Part shown: positions 24,123 through 32,796 of the stretch, one piece after another
Layout: the number at the start of each line of letters is the position of its first letter
Position numbering within the stretch: position 1 is the first letter of the stretch
From: a bacterium
GTDB lineage: Bacteria > Auribacterota > UBA6266
Direction: 5' to 3'
DNA: 64,000 bases
NCBI GenBank assembly: GCA_023228325.1
Contig: JALOBK010000001.1
Coordinates: 1,925,507 to 1,989,506, forward strand
The notes under the pieces: model-generated
Database searches by the model: none
What the model saw: the letters and a program-made list of their open reading frames with translations, nothing else
Told to the model about the DNA's origin: nothing
Translations under genes and position numbers: made by a program

Positions 24123-25058
24123 TTATAATCCCAATAATGATTTTACTTCGGGAAGCGCCTTTAACCCCGCTTCCTTTCCGTGTTCTATTATGTCTTTCAT
24201 CCTGAAATAACCCATCGGCGGAACATTGCTGACATCGGGATATATCACATAATCGGGTTTATCTTTTTTAAGCCTGAGAGCGGCTATATTATCCTCCATA
24301 ATATATATTGAATTTATTACAACATCAAACATATTAATATTGTCTTTTTCCGCCTGATCCTCCGCCGAAGCTTCGTCTTTTATATTTGAAAGGAAATCAT
24401 CGACTTTATTTTTAACATCCTCAGGCGAAGGGATAACCCCGTTTTTCCTGCTCCGGTTTATCACAATCTCCTTATTGTAATTTTTGACTTCGGTATTGAC
24501 TTTGACTCCTATCGCAATGATATCTTTATCAATCGACTTCAGAATAGAAACAGGGACAGGGTTCATTATGCTCCCGTCCACAAGGTGCTTTCCGTCAATT
24601 TTTACCGGAATAAATACGCCCGGAATGGAGATACTCGCTCTTACGGCCTGAATCAGGTTTCCCCGGGACAGTATAACTTCCTCGCCGGAAAGAATATCGG
24701 CGGCAACGACCGCAAGAGGTATATCCAGATCTTCAAATGTTTTATTGCCCAGAAAATAAAAAAGGAATTTCTCAATATTATATCCGCTTATCAAACCCAG
24801 CCGCGAAGGCTTCGGCATGAAAAGACTTATTATCTGTTTCTTATCCAGAGAAAGAAGCAGCTCCTCAAATTCTTTCATCGGAAAAGAAGAACAGTATACG
24901 GCGCCGATCAATGCCCCGATACTTGTTCCGCAAACACAATCAAATCTTATGCCGTTTTCTTCGAATACCCTGAGGACCCCTATATGAGAAAGACCTTTTG
25001 CGGCGCCGCTCCCGAGAGCTATTCCTATCTTTTTCTTTTTTTTCTTTAAAAAAAACAC
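24123..25058 (-). CDS. Patatin-like phospholipase (RssA-like) inside the trp cluster
   Basis: 311-residue patatin-fold lipid acyl hydrolase. The oxyanion glycine block is ALGSGAAKGLSHIGVL, the nucleophile Ser46 lies in GTSIG, and the second dyad residue is Asp in LVDGSIMNP near 168 (DGS instead of the usual DGG/A). There is no signal peptide. The GTG start at 25058 opens with a run of eight T, and an A-rich stretch follows, encoding MFFLKKKKKK. These runs are prone to slippage. It lies between trpG (39 bases away) and trpD (3 bases). No link of this family to tryptophan synthesis is known to me. Confidence 0.9.
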   Translation of the reverse strand: MFFLKKKKKKIGIALGSGAAKGLSHIGVLRVFEENGIRFDCVCGTSIGALIGAVYCSSFPMKEFEELLLSLDKKQIISLFMPKPSRLGLISGYNIEKFLFYFLGNKTFEDLDIPLAVVAADILSGEEVILSRGNLIQAVRASISIPGVFIPVKIDGKHLVDGSIMNPVPVSILKSIDKDIIAIGVKVNTEVKNYNKEIVINRSRKNGVIPSPEDVKNKVDDFLSNIKDEASAEDQAEKDNINMFDVVINSIYIMEDNIAALRLKKDKPDYVIYPDVSNVPPMGYFRMKDIIEHGKEAGLKALPEVKSLLGL

Positions 25059-25097
25059 CCTGCCGCCCTTATATAATGCCGGAAAAACCGGCTGTTT

Positions 25098-25661
25098 TTA
25101 AAGTTTCAGGAAATTATTGATTATTTTTTTTCCTTCTTTGGTCAATACCGATTCCGGATGGAACTGGACGCCCCATACCGGAAATTTCCTGTGTTTTACG
25201 GCCATTATTTCCTTTTCTTTTGTTACGGCGGTAATATCCAGGCAATCAGGAACGCTGTCCTTCCCGATTACAAGGGAATGATATCTTGTGGCGATAAACG
25301 GGTTCTCCACATTTTCGAAAATATCTTTGCCGTTATGATAAATCATCGAAGTTTTACCGTGCATGAGTTTATCCGCCCTAACTATTTTTCCCCCAAAGGC
25401 CTCCCCTATACATTGATGGCCCAGGCATACTCCGAGAATAGGTTTTTTACCCGACATTTTTCTTATCAGCTCAACGGAAATGCCCGCTTCACGGGGGGTG
25501 CATGGTCCGGGCGAAATAATCAGCTTCTCAAACTTTATCTTTTCAACGTCTTCTACGGAAATCTTATCGTTGCGGTATACAAGCGGAGTATAACCCAATT
25601 CTCCTATATACTGGACGATGTTATATGTAAAGGAATCGTAATTATCTATCAATAAAATCAT
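25098..25661 (-). CDS. trpG: Anthranilate/aminodeoxychorismate synthase glutamine amidotransferase
   Basis: 187-residue class I glutamine amidotransferase. DNYDSFTYNIVQYI is at the N-terminus, LIISPGPCTPREAG follows, the catalytic Cys is in GVCLGHQCIGEAFGG near residue 79, and the His/Glu pair is in VQFHPESVLT near 167. It supplies ammonia to TrpE, encoded 13 bases upstream, and could also serve folate synthesis as PabA. GGAG lies six bases before the ATG. Confidence 0.96.
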   Translation of the reverse strand: MILLIDNYDSFTYNIVQYIGELGYTPLVYRNDKISVEDVEKIKFEKLIISPGPCTPREAGISVELIRKMSGKKPILGVCLGHQCIGEAFGGKIVRADKLMHGKTSMIYHNGKDIFENVENPFIATRYHSLVIGKDSVPDCLDITAVTKEKEIMAVKHRKFPVWGVQFHPESVLTKEGKKIINNFLKL

Positions 25662-25674
25662 ACTGTTCTCCGGA

Positions 25675-27156
25675 TTAGTTTTTAAACATTTCAGCCAATT
25701 CCACGGCTTTTACCATAGCTTTCGCTTTATTAACGGTTTCAAAAAATTCTTTTTCAGGGACCGAATCCGCGACAATCCCCGCCCCCGCCTGAATAAACGC
25801 TTTTTTCCCCTTAACAACCATTGTCCTTATGGCAATGGCAGAATCCAGGTTTCCCGAAAAACTGAAATATCCGATTGCCCCCGAGTATATCCCTCTCTTA
25901 TCTTTTTCAAGCTCGTCTATTATCTGCATAGCTCTTATCTTGGGCGCGCCGCTCACTGTTCCTGCGGGAAATGTCGCTTTCACCAGGTCATAGATATCAA
26001 ATCCCCTTTTCAGTTTCCCGTTGATATCAGAAACTATATGCATAACATGAGAATATTTTTCGATTACCATAAGTTCTTTGACTTTCACGGAACCGGGATT
26101 GCAGACTCTCCCTATATCGTTTCTGCCCAGATCAACGAGCATTATATGTTCCGCTTTTTCTTTTTCGTCTTTGAGTAATCCTGTCTGCAGTTTCAGGTCT
26201 TCTTCTTCGCTGGAGCCTCTTATCCTGGTTCCCGCTATAGGCCTCAGCTCGACATTGCCGTCTTCACATCTCACATGCACTTCGGGGGAAGAACCTATGA
26301 TTCCGATATCCCCCAGTTTAAGATAGAACATATAAGGAGACGGGTTGACAGACCTTAATGCCCTGTAAAGATTGAACTCCGATGTCTTGAAATCAACACA
26401 AAATCTCTGGGATAAGACAACCTGAATGATATCTCCCGCCTTTATATATTCCTTTGCTTTTTTAACAATACTCTCAAAATTTACCTTGGTCATATTTGAT
26501 TTCACTCTTGATTTCTTAACAGGAATATACGATTCAGCGGGAAGCGGCTTTAAAGGTTTCCTGAGTTTTGATATCACCGTGTTTATTTTCTTTACCGCAT
26601 TATCATACGCTTTAGCCGGGCTGTCCTTAATAAACGCGTTGCCTACAACTTTCATGGTATGGTTGACATGGTCAAATATCACGATGGTATCCGTTATCAT
26701 GAAGAGACTATCGGGAAAACCGAGAGTATCCGTATTTGAATCCGGAACTTTCGGCTCAAAAAAACGCACTGAGTCATATGAGATATAACCCACGGCGCCG
26801 CCGTAAAAACGCGGCAACCGGCTGTCTTCAACAGGCTTATACCCGGACATAAGATGTTTTAGTTCGTCAAGCGGAGTTTTAGATGTTCTGAAAATTCTCT
26901 TTTTCCCTTCCTCCAATATGGTAATTTCATTACCCTTGGATGAAAAAACAAGAGTGGGATCGGCTCCCAAAAAGGAATATCTCGCGATATTTTCGCCGCC
27001 TTCAACGCTTTCAAGCAGAAATCCGTATTCTTTCGACGCGATTTTCCTGTAGGCGGAAACAGGCGTTTCCATATCCGCAAGGATTTCCTTGAAGACCGGA
27101 ATAAGATTACCTCTCTTCGCTTTTTTGATAAACATTTTTTTGTCGGGATAAAACAT
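25675..27156 (-). CDS. trpE: Anthranilate synthase component I
   Basis: 493 residues converting chorismate to anthranilate with TrpG. Feedback-site region LLESVEGGENIARYSFLG is near residue 47, consistent with tryptophan inhibition through the LLES motif. The chorismate-binding domain has AGDIIQVVLSQRF, SPEVHVR, RPIAGTRIRGS, DLGRNDIGRV, FPAGTVSGAPKIRAM and AGAGIVADS. A second ATG at codon 8 is possible. It starts 11 bases after hisI, so no room exists for a leader-peptide attenuator. Confidence 0.97.
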   Translation of the reverse strand: MFYPDKKMFIKKAKRGNLIPVFKEILADMETPVSAYRKIASKEYGFLLESVEGGENIARYSFLGADPTLVFSSKGNEITILEEGKKRIFRTSKTPLDELKHLMSGYKPVEDSRLPRFYGGAVGYISYDSVRFFEPKVPDSNTDTLGFPDSLFMITDTIVIFDHVNHTMKVVGNAFIKDSPAKAYDNAVKKINTVISKLRKPLKPLPAESYIPVKKSRVKSNMTKVNFESIVKKAKEYIKAGDIIQVVLSQRFCVDFKTSEFNLYRALRSVNPSPYMFYLKLGDIGIIGSSPEVHVRCEDGNVELRPIAGTRIRGSSEEEDLKLQTGLLKDEKEKAEHIMLVDLGRNDIGRVCNPGSVKVKELMVIEKYSHVMHIVSDINGKLKRGFDIYDLVKATFPAGTVSGAPKIRAMQIIDELEKDKRGIYSGAIGYFSFSGNLDSAIAIRTMVVKGKKAFIQAGAGIVADSVPEKEFFETVNKAKAMVKAVELAEMFKN

Positions 27157-27167
27157 ATATTTATAAC

Positions 27168-27563
27168 CTATCCATTCTTTTTGCCGTAAACCTCGCCGGG
27201 GTCAAAAATCTTTTTCCCGCACTCTTTCCATTCCCCGTTGACATATTTATTAAAGAAACAGCTTCTGTAGCCCGTATGACAGGCCGCGCCGCCTTTTTGT
27301 TCAACTTTAAAAAGCAGGCAATCCCTGTCACAGTCAACCCTTATTTCTTTCACAACCTGTATATTACCGGACGTTTCGCCTTTTACCCAGAATTTCTGTC
27401 TCGATCTGCTCCAGTAAGTCATCTTCCCCGATTCTATAGTTCTTTTCAGAGATTCCCCGTTCATATATGCCACCATCAATACTTCATTATCCGAAACATC
27501 CACCACAACGGCCGGGATCAATCCATCTGAATCATACTTCATGTCCTTTATAATGTTATCCAT
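27168..27563 (-). CDS. hisI: Phosphoribosyl-AMP cyclohydrolase
   Basis: 131-residue HisI without a fused HisE domain. Metal and substrate motifs are MVAYMNGESL, MTYWSRSRQKFWVKGETSGN, VDCDRDCLLF and the cysteine/histidine site GAACHTGYRSCFF. It opens the adenine ring of PR-AMP in histidine synthesis. The C-terminus adds about 20 residues beyond the core. The HisE pyrophosphohydrolase is not in the window. Confidence 0.96.
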   Translation of the reverse strand: MDNIIKDMKYDSDGLIPAVVVDVSDNEVLMVAYMNGESLKRTIESGKMTYWSRSRQKFWVKGETSGNIQVVKEIRVDCDRDCLLFKVEQKGGAACHTGYRSCFFNKYVNGEWKECGKKIFDPGEVYGKKNG

Positions 27564-27589
27564 TAATTTCCCTCCGTGACATTACATTT

Positions 27590-28348
27590 TTATATTCTTA
27601 CCGGTATCCCTTTCCTCATCAGGTACTCTTTTACCGCCGGCACTGATAATTTATTATAATGGAATATCGATGCCGCTAAAGCGGCATCGGCAAAACCCTC
27701 ATTAAATACCCTGTATATATGTTCCGCATTCCCTGCGCCCCCGGAAGCTATAACGGGTATGGAAACGGCTTTAGAAACTGTTTTTGTCAGTTCGATGTCG
27801 TATCCATCGGTTGTTCCGTCAGCATCCATGCTGGTCAGCAATATTTCCCCGGCGCCTAAAGACTCGATTTCTTTCGCCCAGAGAACCGCGTCTTTTTCAA
27901 CGGGCGTCCTGCCGCCGTTAATAAATATCTTCCACAGTCCGGGACCCTGCATTTTGGCGTCTATCGCTACGACAATGCACTGAGAGCCGAAAATCGAAGA
28001 GGCTTTTTTTATAAAGCGGGGATCCCTGACCGCCGGCGTATTTATTGAGACTTTGTCGGCGCCATTATTCAGCAGCTGCCGTATATCCTCTATTGTGCTT
28101 ATGCCGCCCCCTACGGTTAAAGGTATAAAACATTTTTCAGCTGTTTTCCTGACAACTTCAATCATTATTTTCCTTTTCTCGTGGGATGCTGTAATATCAA
28201 GGAAAACAAGTTCATCGGCATTCATTTTATTGTAAATCCCGGCAATTTCAACAGGATCTCCGGCATCTTTCAAACCCTCGAAATTAATACCCTTGACTAC
28301 CCTGCCTTCCTTAACATCAAGACACGGTATTATTCTTTTAGCAAGCAT
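27590..28348 (-). CDS. hisF: Imidazole glycerol phosphate synthase cyclase subunit
   Basis: About 252 residues, standard length from the ATG at 28348, which has GGAG eight bases upstream. The longer ORF (to 28390) adds 14 unlikely residues read over hisA. Barrel motifs: IPCLDVKEGRVVKG with the catalytic Asp, LVFLDITAS, PLTVGGGI, DKVSINTPAV, GEILLTSMDADGT with the second catalytic Asp, and PVIASGGAG. It works with HisH. It overlaps hisA by 11 bases. Confidence 0.97.
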   Translation of the reverse strand: MLAKRIIPCLDVKEGRVVKGINFEGLKDAGDPVEIAGIYNKMNADELVFLDITASHEKRKIMIEVVRKTAEKCFIPLTVGGGISTIEDIRQLLNNGADKVSINTPAVRDPRFIKKASSIFGSQCIVVAIDAKMQGPGLWKIFINGGRTPVEKDAVLWAKEIESLGAGEILLTSMDADGTTDGYDIELTKTVSKAVSIPVIASGGAGNAEHIYRVFNEGFADAALAASIFHYNKLSVPAVKEYLMRKGIPVRI

Positions 28349-29069
28349 CCGCAATCTCCAAAGCTTCCCGCAGTGAAAAGCGTTCATCATAAAGCGCTTT
28401 GCCTATTATAACCCCTTTTAAACCGATTCCGGAAAGACCGGACAATTTTCTGATATCGGCAAGGGTGCCGATGCCGCCGGAAGCGATTACCTTGATATTG
28501 TTTTCCGTTATGATTTTTCTGCACCCTTCTATATTCGGCCCGGCCAGCATGCCGTCTTTGGAAATATCGGTATATATTATTTCATCAAACCCCAGATTTT
28601 TTATAAGCTTTACGAAATCCGGCGCTTTTAAGGATGATTTTTCCAGCCATCCTTTCTTCACTACAAAACCGTCTTCAACATCAACCGATATTATTACCCT
28701 GCCCGGAAAGGCCTTCTTTATATTTTCTATAAAAGCCCTGTTTTCGCATGCGGATGTTCCCAATACAACTCTTCTGGCCCCGGCCGCCAGATAATTTTCA
28801 ATCGCATCTGAATCCCTTATGCCGCCCCCGATTTCAACCGGTATGTTTATCTGATTTAATATCTCAACAACCAGATCAAAATGGACCGGAGACCCTTTGA
28901 AAGCGCCGTCAAGGTCCACAATATGAAGAAAGCCCGCGCCTTCATTTTCCCATTTTTTCGCGATCGTTACCGGGGAGTCGGAATATTTCGTAAGTTTTTC
29001 GGCCCTGCCCTGCTGTAACCTTACGCATTTGCCGCCTGCTATGTCAATCGCGGGTATTATAATCATCAT
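28338..29069 (-). CDS. hisA: ProFAR isomerase
   Basis: 243-residue isomerase of the histidine pathway, homologous to HisF. IPAIDIAGGKCVRLQQG carries the catalytic Asp, then LHIVDLDGAF, VEIGGGIRD, RRVVLGTSA, ISVDVEDG, IIYTDISKDGML with the second Asp, and IASGGIGT. The ATG overlaps the hisH stop by four bases. A single chain with no sign of PriA-type dual function, as trpF is present separately. Confidence 0.96.
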   Translation of the reverse strand: MMIIIPAIDIAGGKCVRLQQGRAEKLTKYSDSPVTIAKKWENEGAGFLHIVDLDGAFKGSPVHFDLVVEILNQINIPVEIGGGIRDSDAIENYLAAGARRVVLGTSACENRAFIENIKKAFPGRVIISVDVEDGFVVKKGWLEKSSLKAPDFVKLIKNLGFDEIIYTDISKDGMLAGPNIEGCRKIITENNIKVIASGGIGTLADIRKLSGLSGIGLKGVIIGKALYDERFSLREALEIADAC

Positions 29070-29683
29070 TTCACCGTTCCGATAAAATTTTTTATTATTT
29101 TTAAACCGTTATCCTGGCTTTTCTCGGGATGAAACTGACAGGCGAAAATATTGTCCGTAAAAACAGAAGACGCGAAACGTTCGCCGTACTCAGTCCATGA
29201 AGACACGGATTCCCTGTCCACGGGATCCACATAATAAGAATGCACGAAATAAAAAAAGTCCCCATTCTTCACTCCTTTGAAAAGAGGACAGTTGATTCCT
29301 CTTTCCGGAAGTTCCAGCGTATTCCAACCCATATGAGGTATTTTCTCCGCATTCCTGAATTTGACGACATTGCCTTTCAAGATACCAAGACCTCTTTCCG
29401 TCCCCTCCTCACTGCCTTCGAATAAAACCTGATAACCCAGGCAAATCCCGAAAAACGGCCTGCCCGACATTATAAAATTAATTATACTTTTATCCAATCC
29501 GGATTTTTTAATGTTTATTACACAGTCATCAAATGCCCCTACCCCCGGGACAACCAGGGCATCGGAAGATTCAATTTCATGTTTATCATCGCTCAGCAAG
29601 GCGCGCGAACCCATACATTCAAACGCCTTCTGAACGCTCCTTAAATTTCCCATCCCATAATCAAGAATCGCTATTTTTTTCAT
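29066..29683 (-). CDS. hisH: Imidazole glycerol phosphate synthase glutaminase subunit
   Basis: 205-residue class I amidotransferase giving ammonia to HisF. LDYGMGNLRSVQKAFE opens the protein, VPGVGAFDD follows, the nucleophile is in FGICLGYQVLFEGSEEG near residue 79, HMGWNTLEL is HisH-specific, and the His/Glu dyad is in CQFHPEKSQ near 184. It is 10 bases from hisB and overlaps hisA. Confidence 0.97.
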   Translation of the reverse strand: MKKIAILDYGMGNLRSVQKAFECMGSRALLSDDKHEIESSDALVVPGVGAFDDCVINIKKSGLDKSIINFIMSGRPFFGICLGYQVLFEGSEEGTERGLGILKGNVVKFRNAEKIPHMGWNTLELPERGINCPLFKGVKNGDFFYFVHSYYVDPVDRESVSSWTEYGERFASSVFTDNIFACQFHPEKSQDNGLKIIKNFIGTVK

Positions 29684-29693
29684 TTTTAAAATC

Positions 29694-30281
29694 TCAAAGC
29701 CTGCCTTTTGTCGAAGGAGCGCCTTTAACTCTCCTGTCTATCTTTACCGCTTCACGGAAAACTTTAGCCAGGGATTTAAAAACCGCTTCATATATGTGAT
29801 GCAAATCCTCGCCGTGAATAAGCAACAGGTGAAGCGTAACTCCGGAATTCATAACAAAAGCCCTCATAAATTCTTTTACCAGAGAAACATTGAAAGTCCC
29901 GAGTTTTACCTGTCTTGTCTTGACTTTATAATCCAGATAAGGCCTGCCGCTGATATCAAGAGACGCCTCAACCAATGCTTCATCCATGGGAACCCGCGCC
30001 GAGCAAAAACGTGTAATCTCCGATTTTTTTCCGAGCGCTTTGCGTATGGCGGTGCCCAGGACTATGCCTATATCCTCAACCGTATGGTGAAAATCAACAT
30101 GGACATCCCCCTTTGCAATTATTTCAATGTCCATTAAGGAATGTTTTGAAAAAAGTTCCAGCATATGATCCAGAAATCCTATCCCTGTCGAGATATTGCT
30201 TATACCTTTCCCGTCTAAATTAACTTTAACTGCTATATCTGTTTCCCTGGTTTTTCTTTTTTCAAGGGCGGTTCTTTTCAT
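29694..30281 (-). CDS. hisB: Imidazoleglycerol-phosphate dehydratase
   Basis: 195-residue monofunctional IGPD. Metal-binding repeats are GIGFLDHMLELFSKHSLMD and DVHVDFHHTVEDIGIVLG in the first half, and HLLLIHGEDLHHIYEAVFKSLAK in the second. There is no N-terminal HAD phosphatase domain, so histidinol-phosphate phosphatase must be supplied by another gene. The region around position 30215-30270 (basic N-terminus) is slightly short but normal. Confidence 0.96.
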   Translation of the reverse strand: MKRTALEKRKTRETDIAVKVNLDGKGISNISTGIGFLDHMLELFSKHSLMDIEIIAKGDVHVDFHHTVEDIGIVLGTAIRKALGKKSEITRFCSARVPMDEALVEASLDISGRPYLDYKVKTRQVKLGTFNVSLVKEFMRAFVMNSGVTLHLLLIHGEDLHHIYEAVFKSLAKVFREAVKIDRRVKGAPSTKGRL

Positions 30282-30293
30282 TTACCCCTCCGT

Positions 30294-31334
30294 TTAATTT
30301 ATTTTTCCCGATTCTTTCAAAAATCTGTCTATCTCTTTCCTGTTTCCGACGCTGATACGGACAAAGTCCCTAAGCCATCTCAATTTAAAATGTCTTATCA
30401 ATATTTTCTTTTTTTTCATGAATGCGGCCAATTTTTCGGCGCCGCAGGGCGGTTTTGCAAAAACAAAATTCGCCTGGGAAGGAAAACAGGTATAGCCCTG
30501 TTTCTTAAGATTAAGAGCAAGATACGCCCTGTTTTTTTTAACTATACGCACTGTCCTGCTGAAATATTCTTTGTCTTCGAATGCGGATTTTCCGGCTCTG
30601 GCGCTTAACCTGTTCACATTATAAGAATCCTTCACTTTTAAAAGTATATCTATGTTTTTTTTACAGGATACGGCAAATCCCAATCTGGCGCCGGCAAGTG
30701 AAAACGATTTTGACATTGACCTTGTAATAATCACATTTTTGTATTTTTTAATCAGATAAAGGTAATTATTTTCCGCAAAATCCGCATACGCTTCATCTAT
30801 AACGATTAAAGATTTCCTGTTCGACGCGCATAATTTCTCAATGTCGGATTTATCAAAAACGCAACCTGTAGGGGCGTTAGGATTCGATAAAATTATTAAT
30901 CTGGAATCCGAAGTAATCATTTCCCGGGGGATTCTGGTCTGGTCCTTCAGGAAATATTCTTTGACGGAAGCCCCGTTGATTTCAGCAAGGACCTTATAAA
31001 GTGAATATGTCGGAAATGTAATGGCAACGGTATCCGACCTGCTGAGGACAGCTTTAAATATTACGGAGATTATCTCATCAGACCCGTTTCCGGCCATTAT
31101 ATTACAGGTTTTCACCTTGAAAAATCCCGCGGCCGCATTAACAAGCCCGGTTGATAAAGGATCGGGATATAATTTAAGGTCCCGGTTGGCGGCCTTTTTT
31201 ACCGAAGAGACCACTTTCTCCGAAGGAGGAAAAGGATTCTCGTTTGTATTTAACTTGATATAATCACTCCCCGCCGGCTGAAAACCGGGAATGTAAGGAT
31301 CCAGTTCCATGACTTCTTTTTTGAAATAATTCAT
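30294..31334 (-). CDS. hisC: Histidinol-phosphate aminotransferase
   Basis: 346-residue fold-type I PLP aminotransferase. YIKLNTNENPFPPS is the HisC-type N-terminal motif, GNGSDEII lies at the phosphate site, LSNPNAPTG and IDEAYADF follow, and the PLP lysine is in TRSMSKSFSLAGARLGFAV near residue 210. It fits the histidine pathway by context (one base from hisD), although HisC-like enzymes can also act on aromatic or phenylpyruvate substrates. Confidence 0.95.
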   Translation of the reverse strand: MNYFKKEVMELDPYIPGFQPAGSDYIKLNTNENPFPPSEKVVSSVKKAANRDLKLYPDPLSTGLVNAAAGFFKVKTCNIMAGNGSDEIISVIFKAVLSRSDTVAITFPTYSLYKVLAEINGASVKEYFLKDQTRIPREMITSDSRLIILSNPNAPTGCVFDKSDIEKLCASNRKSLIVIDEAYADFAENNYLYLIKKYKNVIITRSMSKSFSLAGARLGFAVSCKKNIDILLKVKDSYNVNRLSARAGKSAFEDKEYFSRTVRIVKKNRAYLALNLKKQGYTCFPSQANFVFAKPPCGAEKLAAFMKKKKILIRHFKLRWLRDFVRISVGNRKEIDRFLKESGKIN

Positions 31335-31335
31335 A

Positions 31336-32634
31336 TTAACGGCAATTTTCTTTTAAGCGGATCTTTATTGAATTTCCGTGAGCTCCAAGCCCCTCGGTAT
31401 CAGAAAGCTTAATCGCATATTTTGACGCTTTTCTTAATCCGTCTCTGGAATATTTGATTGTAGAAATATTTTTCAGGAAATCACCAACGGATAACGCCGA
31501 AAAAAACCTGGCCCTTCCGCCGGTAGGCAGAACATGGCTGGGCCCGGCGACATAATCCCCGACCGCTTCGGGAGACCAGTTCCCTATAAATACAGCCCCC
31601 GCATTATCGGTTCTTTTCAGGATATAATCGGCATCTTCCGACATTATCTCAAGATGTTCGGGGCCGACTGAGTTAATTATATCCGCCGCCTGCCGCTTAT
31701 TCCGAACAAGCACAAGGAAAGTATTGTTGCGCAGGGTTTCGGATAAAATTTTCTTTCTGGATAATTTCACTGCCTGTTTATAAACTTCTTTTTCCGCGTT
31801 TTCCAGCACAACCCCTGAATCCGAAACAAGAAATATTCTGCTGGACGCGTCATGTTCGGCCTGCGCAAGCATATCAGCCGCAATATATGGGATTTTTGAA
31901 GATTTGTCGGCTGTTATCATAACCTCGCTTGGCCCGGCGACCATATCGATATCAACCAGACCGTAAACCTGTTTTTTGGCGCAGGAAACAAATATATTTC
32001 CCGGCCCGACTATCTTGTCAACCCTGGGAACACTTTCCGTTCCGAAAGCAAATGCCGCCACGGCCTGAGCTCCTCCCATGCGGAACACGGCATTGACACC
32101 CGCTAATTTACACGCGCCTAAAATAGACGGGTTTATATCCCCGCCGCAACAGGGAGGGGTAGCCGCATATATCTCTTTAACGCCCGCAACACGCGCGATG
32201 ACCGCAGTCATCAGTACGGTAGAGACCAGCGGAGCTGTGCCTCCGGGCACATAAATTCCAACTTTTTCGACAGGCCTTATTTCCAGTCCGATTTCAGAAC
32301 CATCCTTTTTCTTTATCATCCAGCTTTTTTTAAGCTGCTTTTTCGCGTATTCTTCGACATTTTTCATGGAAAACTTCAACGATGCCAAAAGCTCCTTTGA
32401 CAGGTTAGAAAAGGACAGGTCTAATATTTCATTCTTAACCTTAATAGCCGCAGGGGATAACAAATAATTATCAAACTTCTGGGTGAATTCTATTAAAGCC
32501 TTATCGCCCATCCTTCTGACTTTATTCAATATTTCCGCGACCACAGCCTCGACCTCTTCATCAAAAAATGAAGCTGCGCTTATTTTTTCGATTCGCCTTA
32601 TTCCCTTTTCTGTCCGGCAGTCAATAATTTCCAT
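31336..32634 (-). CDS. hisD: Histidinol dehydrogenase
   Basis: 432-residue zinc enzyme oxidising histidinol to histidine in two steps. Motifs: VGIYVPGGTAPLVSTVLM near residue 120, PCCGGDINPSILGACKLAGV, RMGGAQAVAAFAFGT, VGPGNIFV, DMVAGPSEV, the zinc ligands in DMLAQAEHDASS, and GPEHLEIM. It is the first gene of the his-trp train; an AAGGAAAG ribosome site precedes the ATG and a promoter candidate lies about 50 bases upstream. Confidence 0.97.
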   Translation of the reverse strand: MEIIDCRTEKGIRRIEKISAASFFDEEVEAVVAEILNKVRRMGDKALIEFTQKFDNYLLSPAAIKVKNEILDLSFSNLSKELLASLKFSMKNVEEYAKKQLKKSWMIKKKDGSEIGLEIRPVEKVGIYVPGGTAPLVSTVLMTAVIARVAGVKEIYAATPPCCGGDINPSILGACKLAGVNAVFRMGGAQAVAAFAFGTESVPRVDKIVGPGNIFVSCAKKQVYGLVDIDMVAGPSEVMITADKSSKIPYIAADMLAQAEHDASSRIFLVSDSGVVLENAEKEVYKQAVKLSRKKILSETLRNNTFLVLVRNKRQAADIINSVGPEHLEIMSEDADYILKRTDNAGAVFIGNWSPEAVGDYVAGPSHVLPTGGRARFFSALSVGDFLKNISTIKYSRDGLRKASKYAIKLSDTEGLGAHGNSIKIRLKENCR

Positions 32635-32681
32635 AACTTTCCTTTGCTGAATTACCTATAATAACTAAATATAAGTTTAAA

Positions 32682-32711
32682 ATACTAACACACTAAATAA
32701 AAATTCTTCAA
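32682..32711 (-). promoter_or_regulatory. Candidate promoter of the his-trp gene train
   Basis: On the - strand TTGAAG (32711-32706) is followed after 18 bases by TAGTAT (32687-32682), about 48 bases before the hisD start. It lies just past the terminator of the upstream gene, where a new promoter is expected. The hexamers are only moderate matches. I see no T-box, riboswitch or leader peptide in the short leader. Confidence 0.4.
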
Positions 32712-32738
32712 GTAAAAAGGCTTAAAATATTGATAAAG

Positions 32739-32767
32739 AAAAGCCGGGGTTTCAGGCCCCGGCTTTT
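32739..32767 (-). terminator. Intrinsic terminator after the band-7 gene
   Basis: A perfect 11-base stem, AAAAGCCGGGG with CCCCGGCTTTT, and a 7-base loop. On the - strand the hairpin ends in TTTTCTTT, 29 bases after the band-7 stop codon. It separates that gene from hisD. Confidence 0.9.
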
Positions 32768-32796
32768 AAAACGAGAAAGTTGTTTTTGATTGAGTT

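Noticed and set aside
27157..27167. trp attenuator or leader peptide before trpE
   Set aside because: Only 11 bases separate hisI and trpE.
28349..28390. Longer HisF N-terminus (14 extra residues)
   Set aside because: They are read over hisA, do not match the family, and the ATG at 28348 has a good ribosome site.
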